A stretch of DNA of 64,000 bases from Ruminiclostridium sufflavum DSM 19573 (lineage in GTDB: Bacteria > Bacillota > Clostridia > Acetivibrionales > DSM-1351): the NCBI RefSeq assembly GCF_003208175.1, contig NZ_QKMR01000002.1:186001-250000 (forward strand), written 5' to 3'. Of this stretch, positions 8,670-17,282 are shown piece after piece. The stretch's first letter is position 1; each line of letters begins with the position of its first letter. A program made the position numbers and the translations under genes. The notes under the pieces are model-generated. The model was not told where the DNA came from. It ran no database searches and saw nothing but the letters and a program-made list of their open reading frames with translations.

Positions 8670-8730
8670 GCGTATTAGGGTGAACCTGTTACGCTTTTTT
8701 CTATTATGGGCAATGCCGGCTTGCCGGCAT
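8670..8730 (+). terminator. Leader terminator plus GC-rich palindrome before the chemoreceptor gene
   Basis: GCGTATTAGG and CCTGTTACGC pair around a short loop and are followed by TTTTTT (8695-8700). Thirteen bases later comes a perfect palindrome, ATGCCGGC-TT-GCCGGCAT (8713-8730). Both lie between the promoter and the start codon. Only about 40 nt precede the first hairpin, which is short for a known riboswitch. Confidence 0.6.
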
Positions 8731-8754
8731 GCATTTCCAGGGAGGGTTAAAATA

Positions 8755-10218
8755 ATGTATGGTGTGGTGCTTGTTCTTTTTATAGCTTTAGTTGCAGCTT
8801 TAATTGCGGCTTTGATAATAATCGCAGTATTAATACGGCACAACAGAAAGGTGTTTGAAAAAAAAGAAGCAGAAGTAAAAAGATTGAAAAAGGACTTGGA
8901 AAAGTTAAACATTGAATTGTATGTATCCTCAAGTCAGGTGGCTTCTGTTTCAGAGCAATTATGTGTAAATATTGACGAAAATAATAGCTTTTCACAGCAG
9001 GTTTATGCAGAGACAGTTGAAATGGCAGACTTAAATGAAAAGGTCAATAGCAATATAAATAATATTTTAAAAGAGGTAAAAAATGTAATCAATCTCATTG
9101 AGGACACAAAAGGAATATCCAATCAGCTTCAATCCATTAATACTTGTGCGGGAACAGTAATAAATACAAGCAGGGAGGAAATATACAAGATTGTAAATAC
9201 AATCGGGGAAATACAGGCTTCTTCAAATATGACGATTAAGTATATGGACTTGCTGTCAAGCAGCTCAAGGGAAATTATTAAAATTTTGGAAACAGTAAAC
9301 AGCATTTCGAAGCAAACTCACTTATTGGCGTTAAATGCGTCAATTGAATCAAGCAGGGCAGGAGAAGCCGGAAGAGGGTTTGCGGTTGTGGCGGAAGAAA
9401 TAAGGAAACTGGCTGCTGAAAGTGAGAATGCCGTAAAAGAAATTAATGTTTTGATTAGTACCATACAAGAAGAGATAACCAATGTAAATGACGTAGTGGA
9501 TGAAAGCGCAGCAAAGGTTCAAAGAGGGGTGCAGGTTTCTAAGGGTATCGGAGAAAATCTGGAAAACATAAGCAGTTCTTTTCGCGAGGTACTTGATATG
9601 TCTATGAAAATTATCAGCTTATCTGAGAGTGAGTCGGAATACGCAAATCAAATAGCAGGTGAAATGAGTAAGGTGGAAAAACTGGTAGGGACCAATGCAA
9701 CTAGGGTAGACGAGGTTACAGCATCTGTATTCAAGCAGAAGGATAACGTACAGGAAATAGCAGAAATGAGTATACGCCTGAATGAAGCCTCTCAAAACCT
9801 GACCGGATTATTTGATTCAACTGAGCTGACAGCTTTGTTTACGGACAACGGGGAAAAAGAAAAGAAAATTGGGGAGATGTTCAAGGTCATCAGAGAATTG
9901 ACACTTATTCCGGGAATTCAGGAGATTGATAAGAATGTACATAGAGAAAAGATGAAACAATTATTGGGCGGTTCTGAATTTATGGAGGCAATCTGGAGTA
10001 ATGATGCTAAGGGCAGATTTATATGTTCAATACCGGAAGCAGGTATTGCAAATGCAAATGTCAGGGAATGGTTCAAAAAAAGCCTTCAGGGAGAGGATTT
10101 TATTTCACAGGTTTATGTATCTGCAATAAGTAAGAATCCCTGTATCACTATTTCAGTTCCAATAAAATCAAAGGCGGGACAAATTATCGGAGTAATTGGA
10201 GCTGACTTGAAGGTTTAA
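8755..10218 (+). CDS. Methyl-accepting chemotaxis protein with C-terminal Cache-like sensor
   Basis: The 487-residue protein has one N-terminal membrane helix (about residues 2-26), a coiled-coil signalling domain with the conserved receptor tip ([21 protein letters not shown]... region near 205-230), and a C-terminal ~90-residue module. That module ([20 protein letters not shown], then [20 protein letters not shown]) resembles the membrane-distal part of a Cache domain. With a single N-terminal helix both modules should be cytoplasmic, reversing the usual sensor-then-signal order. The start at 8755 has GGGAGGG 7 nt upstream; an upstream in-frame start would be inside the leader palindrome. 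It is monocistronic. Confidence 0.9.
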   Translation: MYGVVLVLFIALVAALIAALIIIAVLIRHNRKVFEKKEAEVKRLKKDLEKLNIELYVSSSQVASVSEQLCVNIDENNSFSQQVYAETVEMADLNEKVNSNINNILKEVKNVINLIEDTKGISNQLQSINTCAGTVINTSREEIYKIVNTIGEIQASSNMTIKYMDLLSSSSREIIKILETVNSISKQTHLLALNASIESSRAGEAGRGFAVVAEEIRKLAAESENAVKEINVLISTIQEEITNVNDVVDESAAKVQRGVQVSKGIGENLENISSSFREVLDMSMKIISLSESESEYANQIAGEMSKVEKLVGTNATRVDEVTASVFKQKDNVQEIAEMSIRLNEASQNLTGLFDSTELTALFTDNGEKEKKIGEMFKVIRELTLIPGIQEIDKNVHREKMKQLLGGSEFMEAIWSNDAKGRFICSIPEAGIANANVREWFKKSLQGEDFISQVYVSAISKNPCITISVPIKSKAGQIIGVIGADLKV

Positions 10219-10238
10219 AGGCTGACAATTTAGGGATT

Positions 10239-10281
10239 TTACCGCATTTTTTCATTTTATGAAAACAGCGGTAATTTTTTT
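10239..10281 (+). terminator. Terminator of the chemoreceptor gene
   Basis: TTACCGC pairs with GCGGTAA, an inner TTTTCAT pairs with ATGAAAA, and TTTTTTT follows. Confidence 0.9.
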
Positions 10282-10403
10282 GCAAGGTATATGATAAAAA
10301 GATGACTAATTCATACTAAAATAATTTTATTTAGAAATAATATTAAATAATACTATTAAAGCATTGAAAAATAGTCAGAAGCTACTGAAAGGAAATGACA
10401 GTC

Positions 10404-11411
10404 ATGATAAACAATTCTAACAGGATTACAGACTTAGCTATTGAAGCACATGAAATCTTTATGAACAGCAGTGAGGCAAAGCAGCAGGCACAGGAGAATA
10501 AAACGCCGCCGGGTGTTATCCTTGAAGATGCAGGAGATGAGGAGGTTAAAATCACCAGAGTACGTATAACCTCGCCTACCGGTGAAGCTGCAATAGGGAA
10601 GCCCATGGGGAACTATATTACACTGGAAATTCCTCGCTTGAGGGAGGATGATACCGGAATCAACGAAAAAACAATTGATATGATGTCAAAGGAATTAATC
10701 TCATTATTGGAGTTAAAGGACGATTCCACAATTTTGGTTATTGGCTTGGGAAATTGGAATGTTACTCCCGATGCGCTTGGACCTAAGGTAGTTTCAAGCC
10801 TTATGGTAACCAAGCACCTTCTGGAATATGTGCCGGAGCATGTGGACAAAGGAGTAAGGCCTGTATGTGCGGTATCTCCCGGCGTTCTTGGAATAACGGG
10901 TATTGAGACAGGAGAGATAGTAAAAGGAATTGTTGAGCGTGTAAAGCCGGATGTTCTGATAGCGATAGATGCATTAGCTGCAAGAAGTATGGAGCGTGTC
11001 AGTACTACTATCCAAATTGCCGATACCGGAATAGCCCCGGGAGGAGGAGTGGGGAATAAAAGAATGGAGATAAGCAGGAATACCGTAGGAATGCCTGTTA
11101 TAGCTATCGGAGTGCCGACAGTGGTTGATGCCGCCACTTTAACAAATGATGCTATTGATTTGGTGATTGACAGCATGATAAAAGAAGCTCCTGAAGGTAC
11201 TGATTTTTACAATATGCTCAGGGATATGGACAGAGATCAGAAATATGAGCTGTTGAAGGAGTCCCTGAATCCATTTGTGGGTCAGCTGATAGTTACGCCA
11301 AAGGAAATAGATGACATAATCAGCAGAGTGTCAAAGGTGGTGGCAAATGGTCTGAATATGGCATTGCACCAAGGTATAACCCTCAAGGATGTGGGAAATT
11401 ATGTGAACTGA
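10404..11411 (+). CDS. gpr: Germination protease GPR
   Basis: GPR is the atypical aspartic-type protease, made as a zymogen in the forespore, that degrades small acid-soluble spore proteins at germination. The ~335-residue protein carries the family segments VIGLGNWNVTPDALGPKV, VSPGVLGITGIETGEI, IDALAARSMERVSTTIQI and GVGNKR. The N-terminal ~15 residues form the propeptide. I prefer the ATG at 10404 over that at 10395, because AAAGGA is only one base from the earlier codon. A forespore-type -10 (CATACTA) sits near 10310-10320, but its -35 is not convincing. It shows the organism forms spores. Confidence 0.96.
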   Translation: MINNSNRITDLAIEAHEIFMNSSEAKQQAQENKTPPGVILEDAGDEEVKITRVRITSPTGEAAIGKPMGNYITLEIPRLREDDTGINEKTIDMMSKELISLLELKDDSTILVIGLGNWNVTPDALGPKVVSSLMVTKHLLEYVPEHVDKGVRPVCAVSPGVLGITGIETGEIVKGIVERVKPDVLIAIDALAARSMERVSTTIQIADTGIAPGGGVGNKRMEISRNTVGMPVIAIGVPTVVDAATLTNDAIDLVIDSMIKEAPEGTDFYNMLRDMDRDQKYELLKESLNPFVGQLIVTPKEIDDIISRVSKVVANGLNMALHQGITLKDVGNYVN

Positions 11412-11469
11412 GGATTATGTCAACAGCTATAAAATAATATATATTTAAAAAGCTCACAAACAGGATAAG

Positions 11470-11529
11470 CACAGTGCTTTGCCGTCGTGCAGCATAAGCT
11501 GCGTTTACGGCAAAGCACTGTGTATTTTA
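11470..11529 (+). terminator. Terminator of gpr (long hairpin)
   Basis: CACAGTGCTTTGCCGT (11470-11485) pairs perfectly with ACGGCAAAGCACTGTG (11507-11522). An inner GCAGC/GCTGC stem caps it and a T-rich TATTTTAT follows. A 16-bp stem is unusually long for a simple terminator. Confidence 0.85.
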
Positions 11530-11624
11530 TATCCCGTCAATTGATGTCTTTATTTTTCCTTGAACACAGGTTATAATTTATAAGGAAGATTTGGTCAAAC
11601 AGCATAAAGCTTTAGGGGGAATTT

Positions 11625-12335
11625 ATGAAGCAGACAGGAAGGTTTTTTATCATATTTATTGCACTTATGGTCTTATGGAATACTATTTTTATCAAGCCTA
11701 TCAAGCTCTTCACGGTTTTTCTGCATGAGCTGGGGCATGTATTTATGGCTTTGGTTACAGGAAGCAGTATAACGGGGATAAAAATATATTTCAATGAAAG
11801 CGGTTATGTGACCTCACTTCCGAAGGACTGGCTTTCAGCTTTTCTTATTGCAAACGGCGGCTATTTGGGAAGTGTTCTTTTTGCTATCTGTATATTGCTG
11901 CTTAAAAATACCAGATTGAAAAATTACATAATCGGAGTAATAGCGGTTGTTTTTTTAGCTGTGACATTTAGCTACTCAGGAATTTTTTCCTTTACGATGC
12001 TGTATTCTGTGATTTTCGCCGGGTTTGCAATTATTATATATATGATTCATAATGAAAAATTAAATGAGTGGGTAATAGAGATTATCGGAATAGGAAGTGT
12101 GACATACGCAATTTATGATACTTTTGTAGATACAATTTTAATGCAGATAAATTATCAGTTTGATTTGTTCAGATTAGGCGGGATGCCAAAAACCGATGCT
12201 GTACGGTTAGCTGAGCTGACGCATATTCCTTCTGCGGTATGGGGTGTTGTCTGGCTTGCAATATCTGCCTTTGCAATATACAGTACCTTGTTCAGAAAAA
12301 GAAATACACGGTCAAGAGGAAGAAAAACTTATTAA
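11625..12335 (+). CDS. M50B-like membrane metallopeptidase
   Basis: This 236-residue membrane protein has an N-terminal helix, the zinc-binding HELGH motif at about residues 34-38 within a helix, and around six further hydrophobic segments, matching the peptidase M50B-like family. These are intramembrane or membrane-associated zinc proteases related to site-2 proteases; substrates of this subfamily are unknown. The tail is basic. The ATG follows AGGGGGA. It lies between gpr and ligA, with ligA starting about 70 bp downstream, so the two may be co-transcribed. Confidence 0.85.
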   Translation: MKQTGRFFIIFIALMVLWNTIFIKPIKLFTVFLHELGHVFMALVTGSSITGIKIYFNESGYVTSLPKDWLSAFLIANGGYLGSVLFAICILLLKNTRLKNYIIGVIAVVFLAVTFSYSGIFSFTMLYSVIFAGFAIIIYMIHNEKLNEWVIEIIGIGSVTYAIYDTFVDTILMQINYQFDLFRLGGMPKTDAVRLAELTHIPSAVWGVVWLAISAFAIYSTLFRKRNTRSRGRKTY

Positions 12336-12402
12336 TATATACAGCAATTTATTTGTTTGAACTGTGGATAAATCAATCAGGGAAATTACCGGAGGGAAAA
12401 GC

Positions 12403-14373
12403 ATGAGCAACAAACTTCAATCCATGAAAGAAAAGATAGAGATATTAAACAGAGCAGCTAAGGCATATTATCAGGAAAATACCGAAATAATGCCAAATAT
12501 AGAATATGACAGGCTGTATGATGAGCTGCTGGAGCTTGAAAAGGAGACCGGTGTTGTTCTTTCAAACAGTCCTTCAATAAATGTCGGATATGAATTACTC
12601 AGTAATTTGCCGAAAGAAAGGCATGAAAAGGCAATGCTGTCTTTGGATAAAACAAAGGAGGTCAGTACCCTGAAGGAATGGATTGGTCAGCAGACCGGAG
12701 TGCTTTCATGGAAGCTGGACGGACTTACCATTGTTTTAACCTATGAAGAGGGCAGGCTTGTAAAGGCTGTAACCAGAGGAACCGGTGAAGTGGGGGAGGT
12801 AATAACAAATAATGTTAAGGTGTTTACAAACATTCCCCTTAATATTTCATATAAGGGAAATCTGATCCTGAGAGGAGAAGCTATAATAAAATATTCTGAT
12901 TTCGAAAGAATAAACAGTCAGATAGAAGATGTAAACGCTAAATATAAAAATCCGAGGAATCTTTGCAGCGGCTCTGTAAGACAGCTGAATAATAAGATTA
13001 CCTCGGAGAGGAATGTCCATTTCTTTGCGTTTTCCTTGGTTAAAGCAGATGAGCTTGAATTTGAGAACTCAAGGATGGCTCAGATGAATTGGCTGAAGGC
13101 TCAAGGGTTTGATGTGGTTGAATTCAAGGAGGTTAATTCGTTTAATATTGAGGATGCGGTTTTTTGGTTTGAACAGAAAATTACGGGGAATGATTTTCCT
13201 TCTGATGGCTTGGTCCTGATGTATGATGATATTGCATACGGAGAAGGTCTGGGGACAACCGCAAAGTTTCCCAGAGATTCAATAGCCTTCAAGTGGCGTG
13301 ATGAAATTAAGGAAACAAAGCTTCTTAAAATAGAGTGGAGTGCATCAAGAACAGGACTGATAAATCCTATAGCGGTATTTGAGCCGGTGGAGCTTGAGGG
13401 AACCACCGTTGGCAGAGCCAGTATACACAATATCAGTATAATGGAGGGCTTGGAGCTTGGAATCGGTGATACGATATGTGTATACAAGGCTAACATGATT
13501 ATACCTCAGATTTCAGAAAACCTTACCAGAAGCGGTATGACCGAGCCTCCGGAGGCTTGTCCGGTTTGCGGCGGCGAAATTGAAATAAAGCAGGAAAGCG
13601 GCGTGAAATTTTTATATTGTCCCAATGAGGAATGCCTTGCAAAGCAAATTAAAGCTTTTACACATTTTGTAAGCAGGGATGCAATGAATATTGAAGGCTT
13701 ATCGGAAGCAACAATTGAGAAGCTTATTGCAAAGGGCTTGGTTAAGGAGCTTGCGGATATATTCCAGCTTGAAAGCTATAAGGATGAAATAGTGAATATG
13801 GAAGGACTTGGCGAAAAATCCTTTAATAAATTAATTGCTTCGGTTAATAAAGCAAGGAATACAAGTACCGTAAGACTGCTATACAGCTTGGGAATTTCAA
13901 ATGTAGGCCTGTCAAATGCAAAGCTGATTTGCAGGAACTTTAAATATGACTGGAGCAAAATTGCGGGCGCTGACTTTGAGGAATTGATTGAAATCGGAGG
14001 TATAGGCGAAATTATGGCAGAAGCCTATGTGAGCTTTTTCAGAGATGAAAAGAAGCAGGTCATAGTAAATGATATACTGAAGGAGATAGAATTTGAAGCT
14101 ATACCGGCATCAGATACGGAAACGATTTTTGAAAATATTAATTTCGTTATAACAGGCTCGGTTGAGCAATTTAAAAACAGGGATGAGTTGAAGAACTTAA
14201 TAGAAGAGAGGGGCGGTAAGGTAACAGGCTCTGTAACTTCAAAGACAAACTACTTGATCAATAACGATAATTTGTCGGGCTCCTCAAAAAATAAGAAAGC
14301 AAAAGAGCTTGGGATAAGCATAATTACTGAAGGCCAGTTTGTTGAATGGCTGAATAATGGTCTAAAACCATAA
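12403..14373 (+). CDS. ligA: NAD-dependent DNA ligase, divergent LigA
   Basis: NAD-dependent DNA ligases seal nicks using adenylated lysine. Order of domains in this 656-residue protein: Ia region, adenylation domain with WKLDG (active lysine in KXDG), OB fold (SASRTGLINPIAVFEPVEL), a four-Cys zinc finger (CPVC and CPNEEC), helix-hairpin-helix repeats, and a C-terminal BRCT domain. Several usually invariant stretches differ: TRGTGEVGEV instead of TRGDGxxGED, and NPRNLCSGSVRQL instead of NPRNAAAGSLRQL. This suggests a second clostridial LigA type; a canonical ligA may exist elsewhere. The start at ATG 12403 follows GGAGGG; a GTG 39 bp upstream lacks a site. Confidence 0.93.
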   Translation: MSNKLQSMKEKIEILNRAAKAYYQENTEIMPNIEYDRLYDELLELEKETGVVLSNSPSINVGYELLSNLPKERHEKAMLSLDKTKEVSTLKEWIGQQTGVLSWKLDGLTIVLTYEEGRLVKAVTRGTGEVGEVITNNVKVFTNIPLNISYKGNLILRGEAIIKYSDFERINSQIEDVNAKYKNPRNLCSGSVRQLNNKITSERNVHFFAFSLVKADELEFENSRMAQMNWLKAQGFDVVEFKEVNSFNIEDAVFWFEQKITGNDFPSDGLVLMYDDIAYGEGLGTTAKFPRDSIAFKWRDEIKETKLLKIEWSASRTGLINPIAVFEPVELEGTTVGRASIHNISIMEGLELGIGDTICVYKANMIIPQISENLTRSGMTEPPEACPVCGGEIEIKQESGVKFLYCPNEECLAKQIKAFTHFVSRDAMNIEGLSEATIEKLIAKGLVKELADIFQLESYKDEIVNMEGLGEKSFNKLIASVNKARNTSTVRLLYSLGISNVGLSNAKLICRNFKYDWSKIAGADFEELIEIGGIGEIMAEAYVSFFRDEKKQVIVNDILKEIEFEAIPASDTETIFENINFVITGSVEQFKNRDELKNLIEERGGKVTGSVTSKTNYLINNDNLSGSSKNKKAKELGISIITEGQFVEWLNNGLKP

Positions 14374-14395
14374 GGAATACGTCATAATGAAAAAG

Positions 14396-14836
14396 CTACT
14401 CCAGTTTTTTTAAAATTTTAAGAGTTGTACATGTAGCGTTATTGAACTCTTCCTTTTCTTCATTGGTAAGAGTATTCAAAAGACTGACAAGGTTTTTTTT
14501 GAGCTGTTCTTTTTCAAAGGATATAAAATTTCTCCCTGTGTCGGTTAAACGAATTAATACCAGCTTTCTGTTGCTTTCATCGCAAAACCGTTCGACACAG
14601 CCGGATTTTACCAGCGGTGCGACAGCCCTTGTGGCTTGCTCATGGGAAGAAGCAATATAGGCGGCAATTTGGGACATGTTCAGACAAGGCTTACCCATTA
14701 GTGCAAATAATATAAATAATTGGGTTTTTGTAAAATTTAAGTGCTTAATATCAATTGAGTTTAATATTATTTTCTGACACATGGGAAATATTTCAAACAG
14801 TGAAATAATAGCCTTTTCAGTTCCTAAGTTGTTCAT
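14396..14836 (-). CDS. MarR-family transcriptional regulator
   Basis: A 146-residue winged-helix regulator: a helical dimerisation N-terminus, the HTH at about residues 50-80 (LNMSQIAAYIASSHEQATRAV), then a wing (ESNRKLVLIRLTDTGR) and a C-terminal coiled segment. The start has GGAGGAACGC in front. It is divergent from citrate synthase and convergent with ligA, whose stop is 22 bp away. The region between it and citrate synthase holds palindromes typical of a dimeric MarR site, suggesting it controls itself and that gene. Its ligand is unknown. Confidence 0.92.
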   Translation of the reverse strand: MNNLGTEKAIISLFEIFPMCQKIILNSIDIKHLNFTKTQLFILFALMGKPCLNMSQIAAYIASSHEQATRAVAPLVKSGCVERFCDESNRKLVLIRLTDTGRNFISFEKEQLKKNLVSLLNTLTNEEKEEFNNATCTTLKILKKLE

Positions 14837-14958
14837 GCGTTCCTCCGATAGCCATTTTAGTATCTTTAAAGCAGTTTTGCTTATAAATTACAGACGATAG
14901 AGTATGATAGTACTCATAAAATTTAAAGTTTTACTTACAATAATACTATATTACAAAA

Positions 14959-15021
14959 AGCAATTACGGTTGAAGGCTTTTACGGCGATATTTATACCGG
15001 TTTTTCAGCTTATCGTAATTA
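14959..15021. repeat. Dispersed palindromic element, copy 1
   Basis: The left end reads AGCAATTACGGTTGAAGGC, the middle ACGGCGATATTTATA and the right end CTTATCGTAATTA. It abuts copy 2 and shares the family core of left arm, CGATATTTATA and right arm. Confidence 0.65.
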
Positions 15022-15080
15022 AAGTCAATTACGGTTCAAGCCTTCGCAACAATATGATTTCAGCCTGTAGTAATTGACTT
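15022..15080. repeat. Dispersed palindromic element, copy 2
   Basis: A 59-bp element with perfect 11-bp terminal inverted repeats, AAGTCAATTAC (15022-15032) and GTAATTGACTT (15070-15080). The interior GGTTCAAGCCTTCGC matches copies at 23 kb and 47 kb. Confidence 0.85.
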
Positions 15081-15107
15081 GTTCAGCTATCTATTATATA
15101 CAATTAC

Positions 15108-15155
15108 TTGACATATGTCAAATGTATAAAATAATCAAATGTTGACATTTATCAA
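15108..15155. promoter_or_regulatory. Paired palindromic operator candidate (MarR-type)
   Basis: TTGACATATGTCAA at 15108-15121 is a perfect 14-bp palindrome. TTGACATTTATCAA at 15142-15155 is the same site with two arm mismatches, 34 bp further on. The second covers the -35 box of the citrate synthase promoter. The divergent MarR regulator is the obvious candidate to bind here. Confidence 0.65.
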
Positions 15156-15170
15156 ATAATAAAGTATATT
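15142..15170 (+). promoter_or_regulatory. Promoter of the citrate synthase gene
   Basis: TTGACA (15142-15147), a 17-bp spacer and TATATT (15165-15170). The consensus -35 is embedded in the second operator-like palindrome. Confidence 0.8.
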
Positions 15171-15219
15171 TAAGGGTATAAATTAATCGGGGAATATTAA
15201 ACAAAAGGAGGAGATAAAT

Positions 15220-16575
15220 ATGACAAATACAAGAAATGTTCTTGATACATATGTTGAGGAAAAGGCGGAAATTTGCAGAAAAAGTTGTAATATAGACAGT
15301 GGCTTATATAATGAATATGGTGTGAAAAAGGGCTTGAGGGATAAAGATGGAACAGGAGTACTGGCAGGTCTGACAACAATTTCTGATATTCAGGCATATA
15401 AAGAGGTTGAAGGCAGCAAGGTTCCGTGCGAAGGAAAGCTTCTGTACCGTGGATATAGTATTACGGATATAGTAAAAGACTTTGTATCAAATAAACGTTT
15501 TGGCTTTGAGGAAACGGCATATTTACTTTTGTTTGGAAATATTCCGGATGACAGCCAGCTTGAGGAATTTAAATTGAATATGTCAAAGTGTCAGACGCTT
15601 CCTACGAATTTTGTCAGGGATGTGGTCATGAAAGCCCCCAGTAAAGACATTATGAATTCATTAAGCAAAAGCATACTTACTCTGGCATCCTATGATGACA
15701 GGGCAGGGGATTTATCTTTACCCAATGTTCTGAGACAATGTATGATGCTCATCAGTACTTTTCCAATGCTGGCGGTATATGGGTATCATGCTTATAATCA
15801 TTATGTCCGTCACGGAAGCTTCTATATTCACAGACCGGATAAAAGCCTGTCCGCAGCGGAGAATATTTTGCTTATGCTTAGGCCGGACATGAAATATACC
15901 GAACTGGAAGCAAGAGTTTTGGATATTGCGTTAGTCCTGCATATGGAGCATGGAGGCGGTAACAATTCAACATTTACAACTCATGTTGTCACATCCTCAG
16001 GTTCTGACACATATGCGGTTGTTGCAGCGGCGCTGTCTTCGCTGAAGGGGCCGAAGCACGGCGGTGCAAATATAAAAGTAGTTGAGATGATGAATGATTT
16101 GAGGGAAAATGTTTCGGATATCAGAGATGAACAAAAGGTAATACAATATTTGGAGAAAATTCTTAATAAAGAGGCTTTCGATAAAAAGGGTCTGATATAT
16201 GGTATGGGACATGCGGTTTATTCTTTATCAGATCCAAGAGCAACAATATTTAAAGGCTTTGTGGAAGAATTGGCTGAGCAGAAAGAGAGAAACGAAGATT
16301 TCGAGCTTTACTCCACTGTTGAAAGGCTTGCTCCTCAGGTAATCGCAAAGGGCAGGAAAATTTATAAGGGTGTGAGTGCCAATGTTGACTTTTACAGTGG
16401 ATTTGTTTACAGTATGCTGGACATTCCGCTGGAATTATTCACACCTATATTTGCAATGGCAAGAATAGTTGGCTGGAGTGCTCACCGTATAGAGGAATTG
16501 ATTAATGTTGATAAAATTATAAGGCCGGCCTATAAGGCAGTTATGCCTGAAAGGGAATATATTCCAAAAAGATAA
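15220..16575 (+). CDS. Citrate synthase
   Basis: This enzyme condenses acetyl-CoA with oxaloacetate at the entry to the (probably incomplete) citrate cycle and glutamate synthesis. The 451-residue protein has a ~50-residue N-terminal extension, then the citrate synthase core with the two catalytic histidines (LHMEHGGGNNSTFT and YGMGHAVY) and the aspartate in SANVDFYSG. It belongs to the longer bacterial type; methylcitrate synthase activity cannot be excluded. The ATG follows AAGGAGGAG. Two palindromes at its promoter and the divergent MarR gene suggest it is repressed under some condition. No aconitase or isocitrate dehydrogenase gene is adjacent. Confidence 0.93.
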   Translation: MTNTRNVLDTYVEEKAEICRKSCNIDSGLYNEYGVKKGLRDKDGTGVLAGLTTISDIQAYKEVEGSKVPCEGKLLYRGYSITDIVKDFVSNKRFGFEETAYLLLFGNIPDDSQLEEFKLNMSKCQTLPTNFVRDVVMKAPSKDIMNSLSKSILTLASYDDRAGDLSLPNVLRQCMMLISTFPMLAVYGYHAYNHYVRHGSFYIHRPDKSLSAAENILLMLRPDMKYTELEARVLDIALVLHMEHGGGNNSTFTTHVVTSSGSDTYAVVAAALSSLKGPKHGGANIKVVEMMNDLRENVSDIRDEQKVIQYLEKILNKEAFDKKGLIYGMGHAVYSLSDPRATIFKGFVEELAEQKERNEDFELYSTVERLAPQVIAKGRKIYKGVSANVDFYSGFVYSMLDIPLELFTPIFAMARIVGWSAHRIEELINVDKIIRPAYKAVMPEREYIPKR

Positions 16576-16625
16576 AGACTCAAGTTTTTAAATTTTATGC
16601 TTCGTAGATTTTGTAATAGTGTTTA

Positions 16626-16654
16626 TTTACGGTTTTTTGGGGTAAAAATATAAT
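16626..16654 (+). promoter_or_regulatory. Probable promoter of the desulfoferrodoxin gene
   Basis: TTTACG (16626-16631), 17 bp, TATAAT (16649-16654), about 30 bp before the start codon. Confidence 0.55.
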
Positions 16655-16682
16655 AATCAAATTCTAAGGAGGCAATAATTGT

Positions 16683-17066
16683 ATGAAAAACAAACCTAGA
16701 TTTTTTGTCTGTAAGCATTGCGGTAACTTGGTTACCTTTATAAAGGAGTCCGGCGCACCTCTTACATGCTGCGGTGAATTAATGTCTGAAATTTCACCGA
16801 ATACTGTGGATGCTGCTGTTGAAAAGCATGTTCCTGTTGTAACTTCCGATGGCAATAAGGTGACGGTCAAAGTGGGAAGTGTGGAGCATCCTATGATACC
16901 GGAGCATTTTATACAATGGATTTATTTGGAGACAGATAAGGGATATCAGATTAAATATTTAAAGCCTGAGGAGAAACCAGAGGCAACATTTTTATTAAAC
17001 GATGAAAAAGCTGTTGCAGCTTATGAATATTGTAATCTTCACGGCTTATGGAAAAAAGAAATATAA
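16683..17066 (+). CDS. dfx: Desulfoferrodoxin (2Fe superoxide reductase)
   Basis: It reduces superoxide to peroxide without releasing oxygen, a standard defence in anaerobes. The 127-residue protein has an N-terminal desulforedoxin site (C10, C13, C29, C30) and the catalytic iron site ligands H49, H69, H75, C117 and H120, with E47 in the EKHVP loop. All key residues are present. The ATG follows AAGGAGG. It precedes a flavin reductase-rubredoxin fusion that could donate electrons; a terminator separates the two, so they are likely separate transcripts. Confidence 0.96.
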   Translation: MKNKPRFFVCKHCGNLVTFIKESGAPLTCCGELMSEISPNTVDAAVEKHVPVVTSDGNKVTVKVGSVEHPMIPEHFIQWIYLETDKGYQIKYLKPEEKPEATFLLNDEKAVAAYEYCNLHGLWKKEI

Positions 17067-17080
17067 AAGCAGCTTTAAAG

Positions 17081-17138
17081 GCAGAATAAAATGTTGCGGA
17101 TATCTGATTATTAAGCAAAAAATTTTATTCTGCTTTTT
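17081..17138 (+). terminator. Terminator of the desulfoferrodoxin gene
   Basis: GCAGAATAAAAT (17081-17092) pairs perfectly with ATTTTATTCTGC (17122-17133) and TTTTT follows. Confidence 0.88.
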
Positions 17139-17282
17139 ATAAGCATTAGTATAAGTTTAATACATATTAATGCCTGAAACCATAATTGCCCTTAATCAGT
17201 TGATATAAGCCGCAGGTATTTGCTGCTTCAGGCTTTCAGCTGAAATTAACTACATCAATCCACAATTAAAAGGGGAAACATT

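Noticed and set aside
10613-11176. 187-codon minus-strand frame
   Set aside because: Antisense to gpr, whose protein is clearly recognisable; no ribosome site.
14837-15107. tRNA-like sequence because of GGTTCAAGCC in the gap
   Set aside because: The motif recurs in the dispersed palindromes and no cloverleaf with acceptor stem can be drawn.
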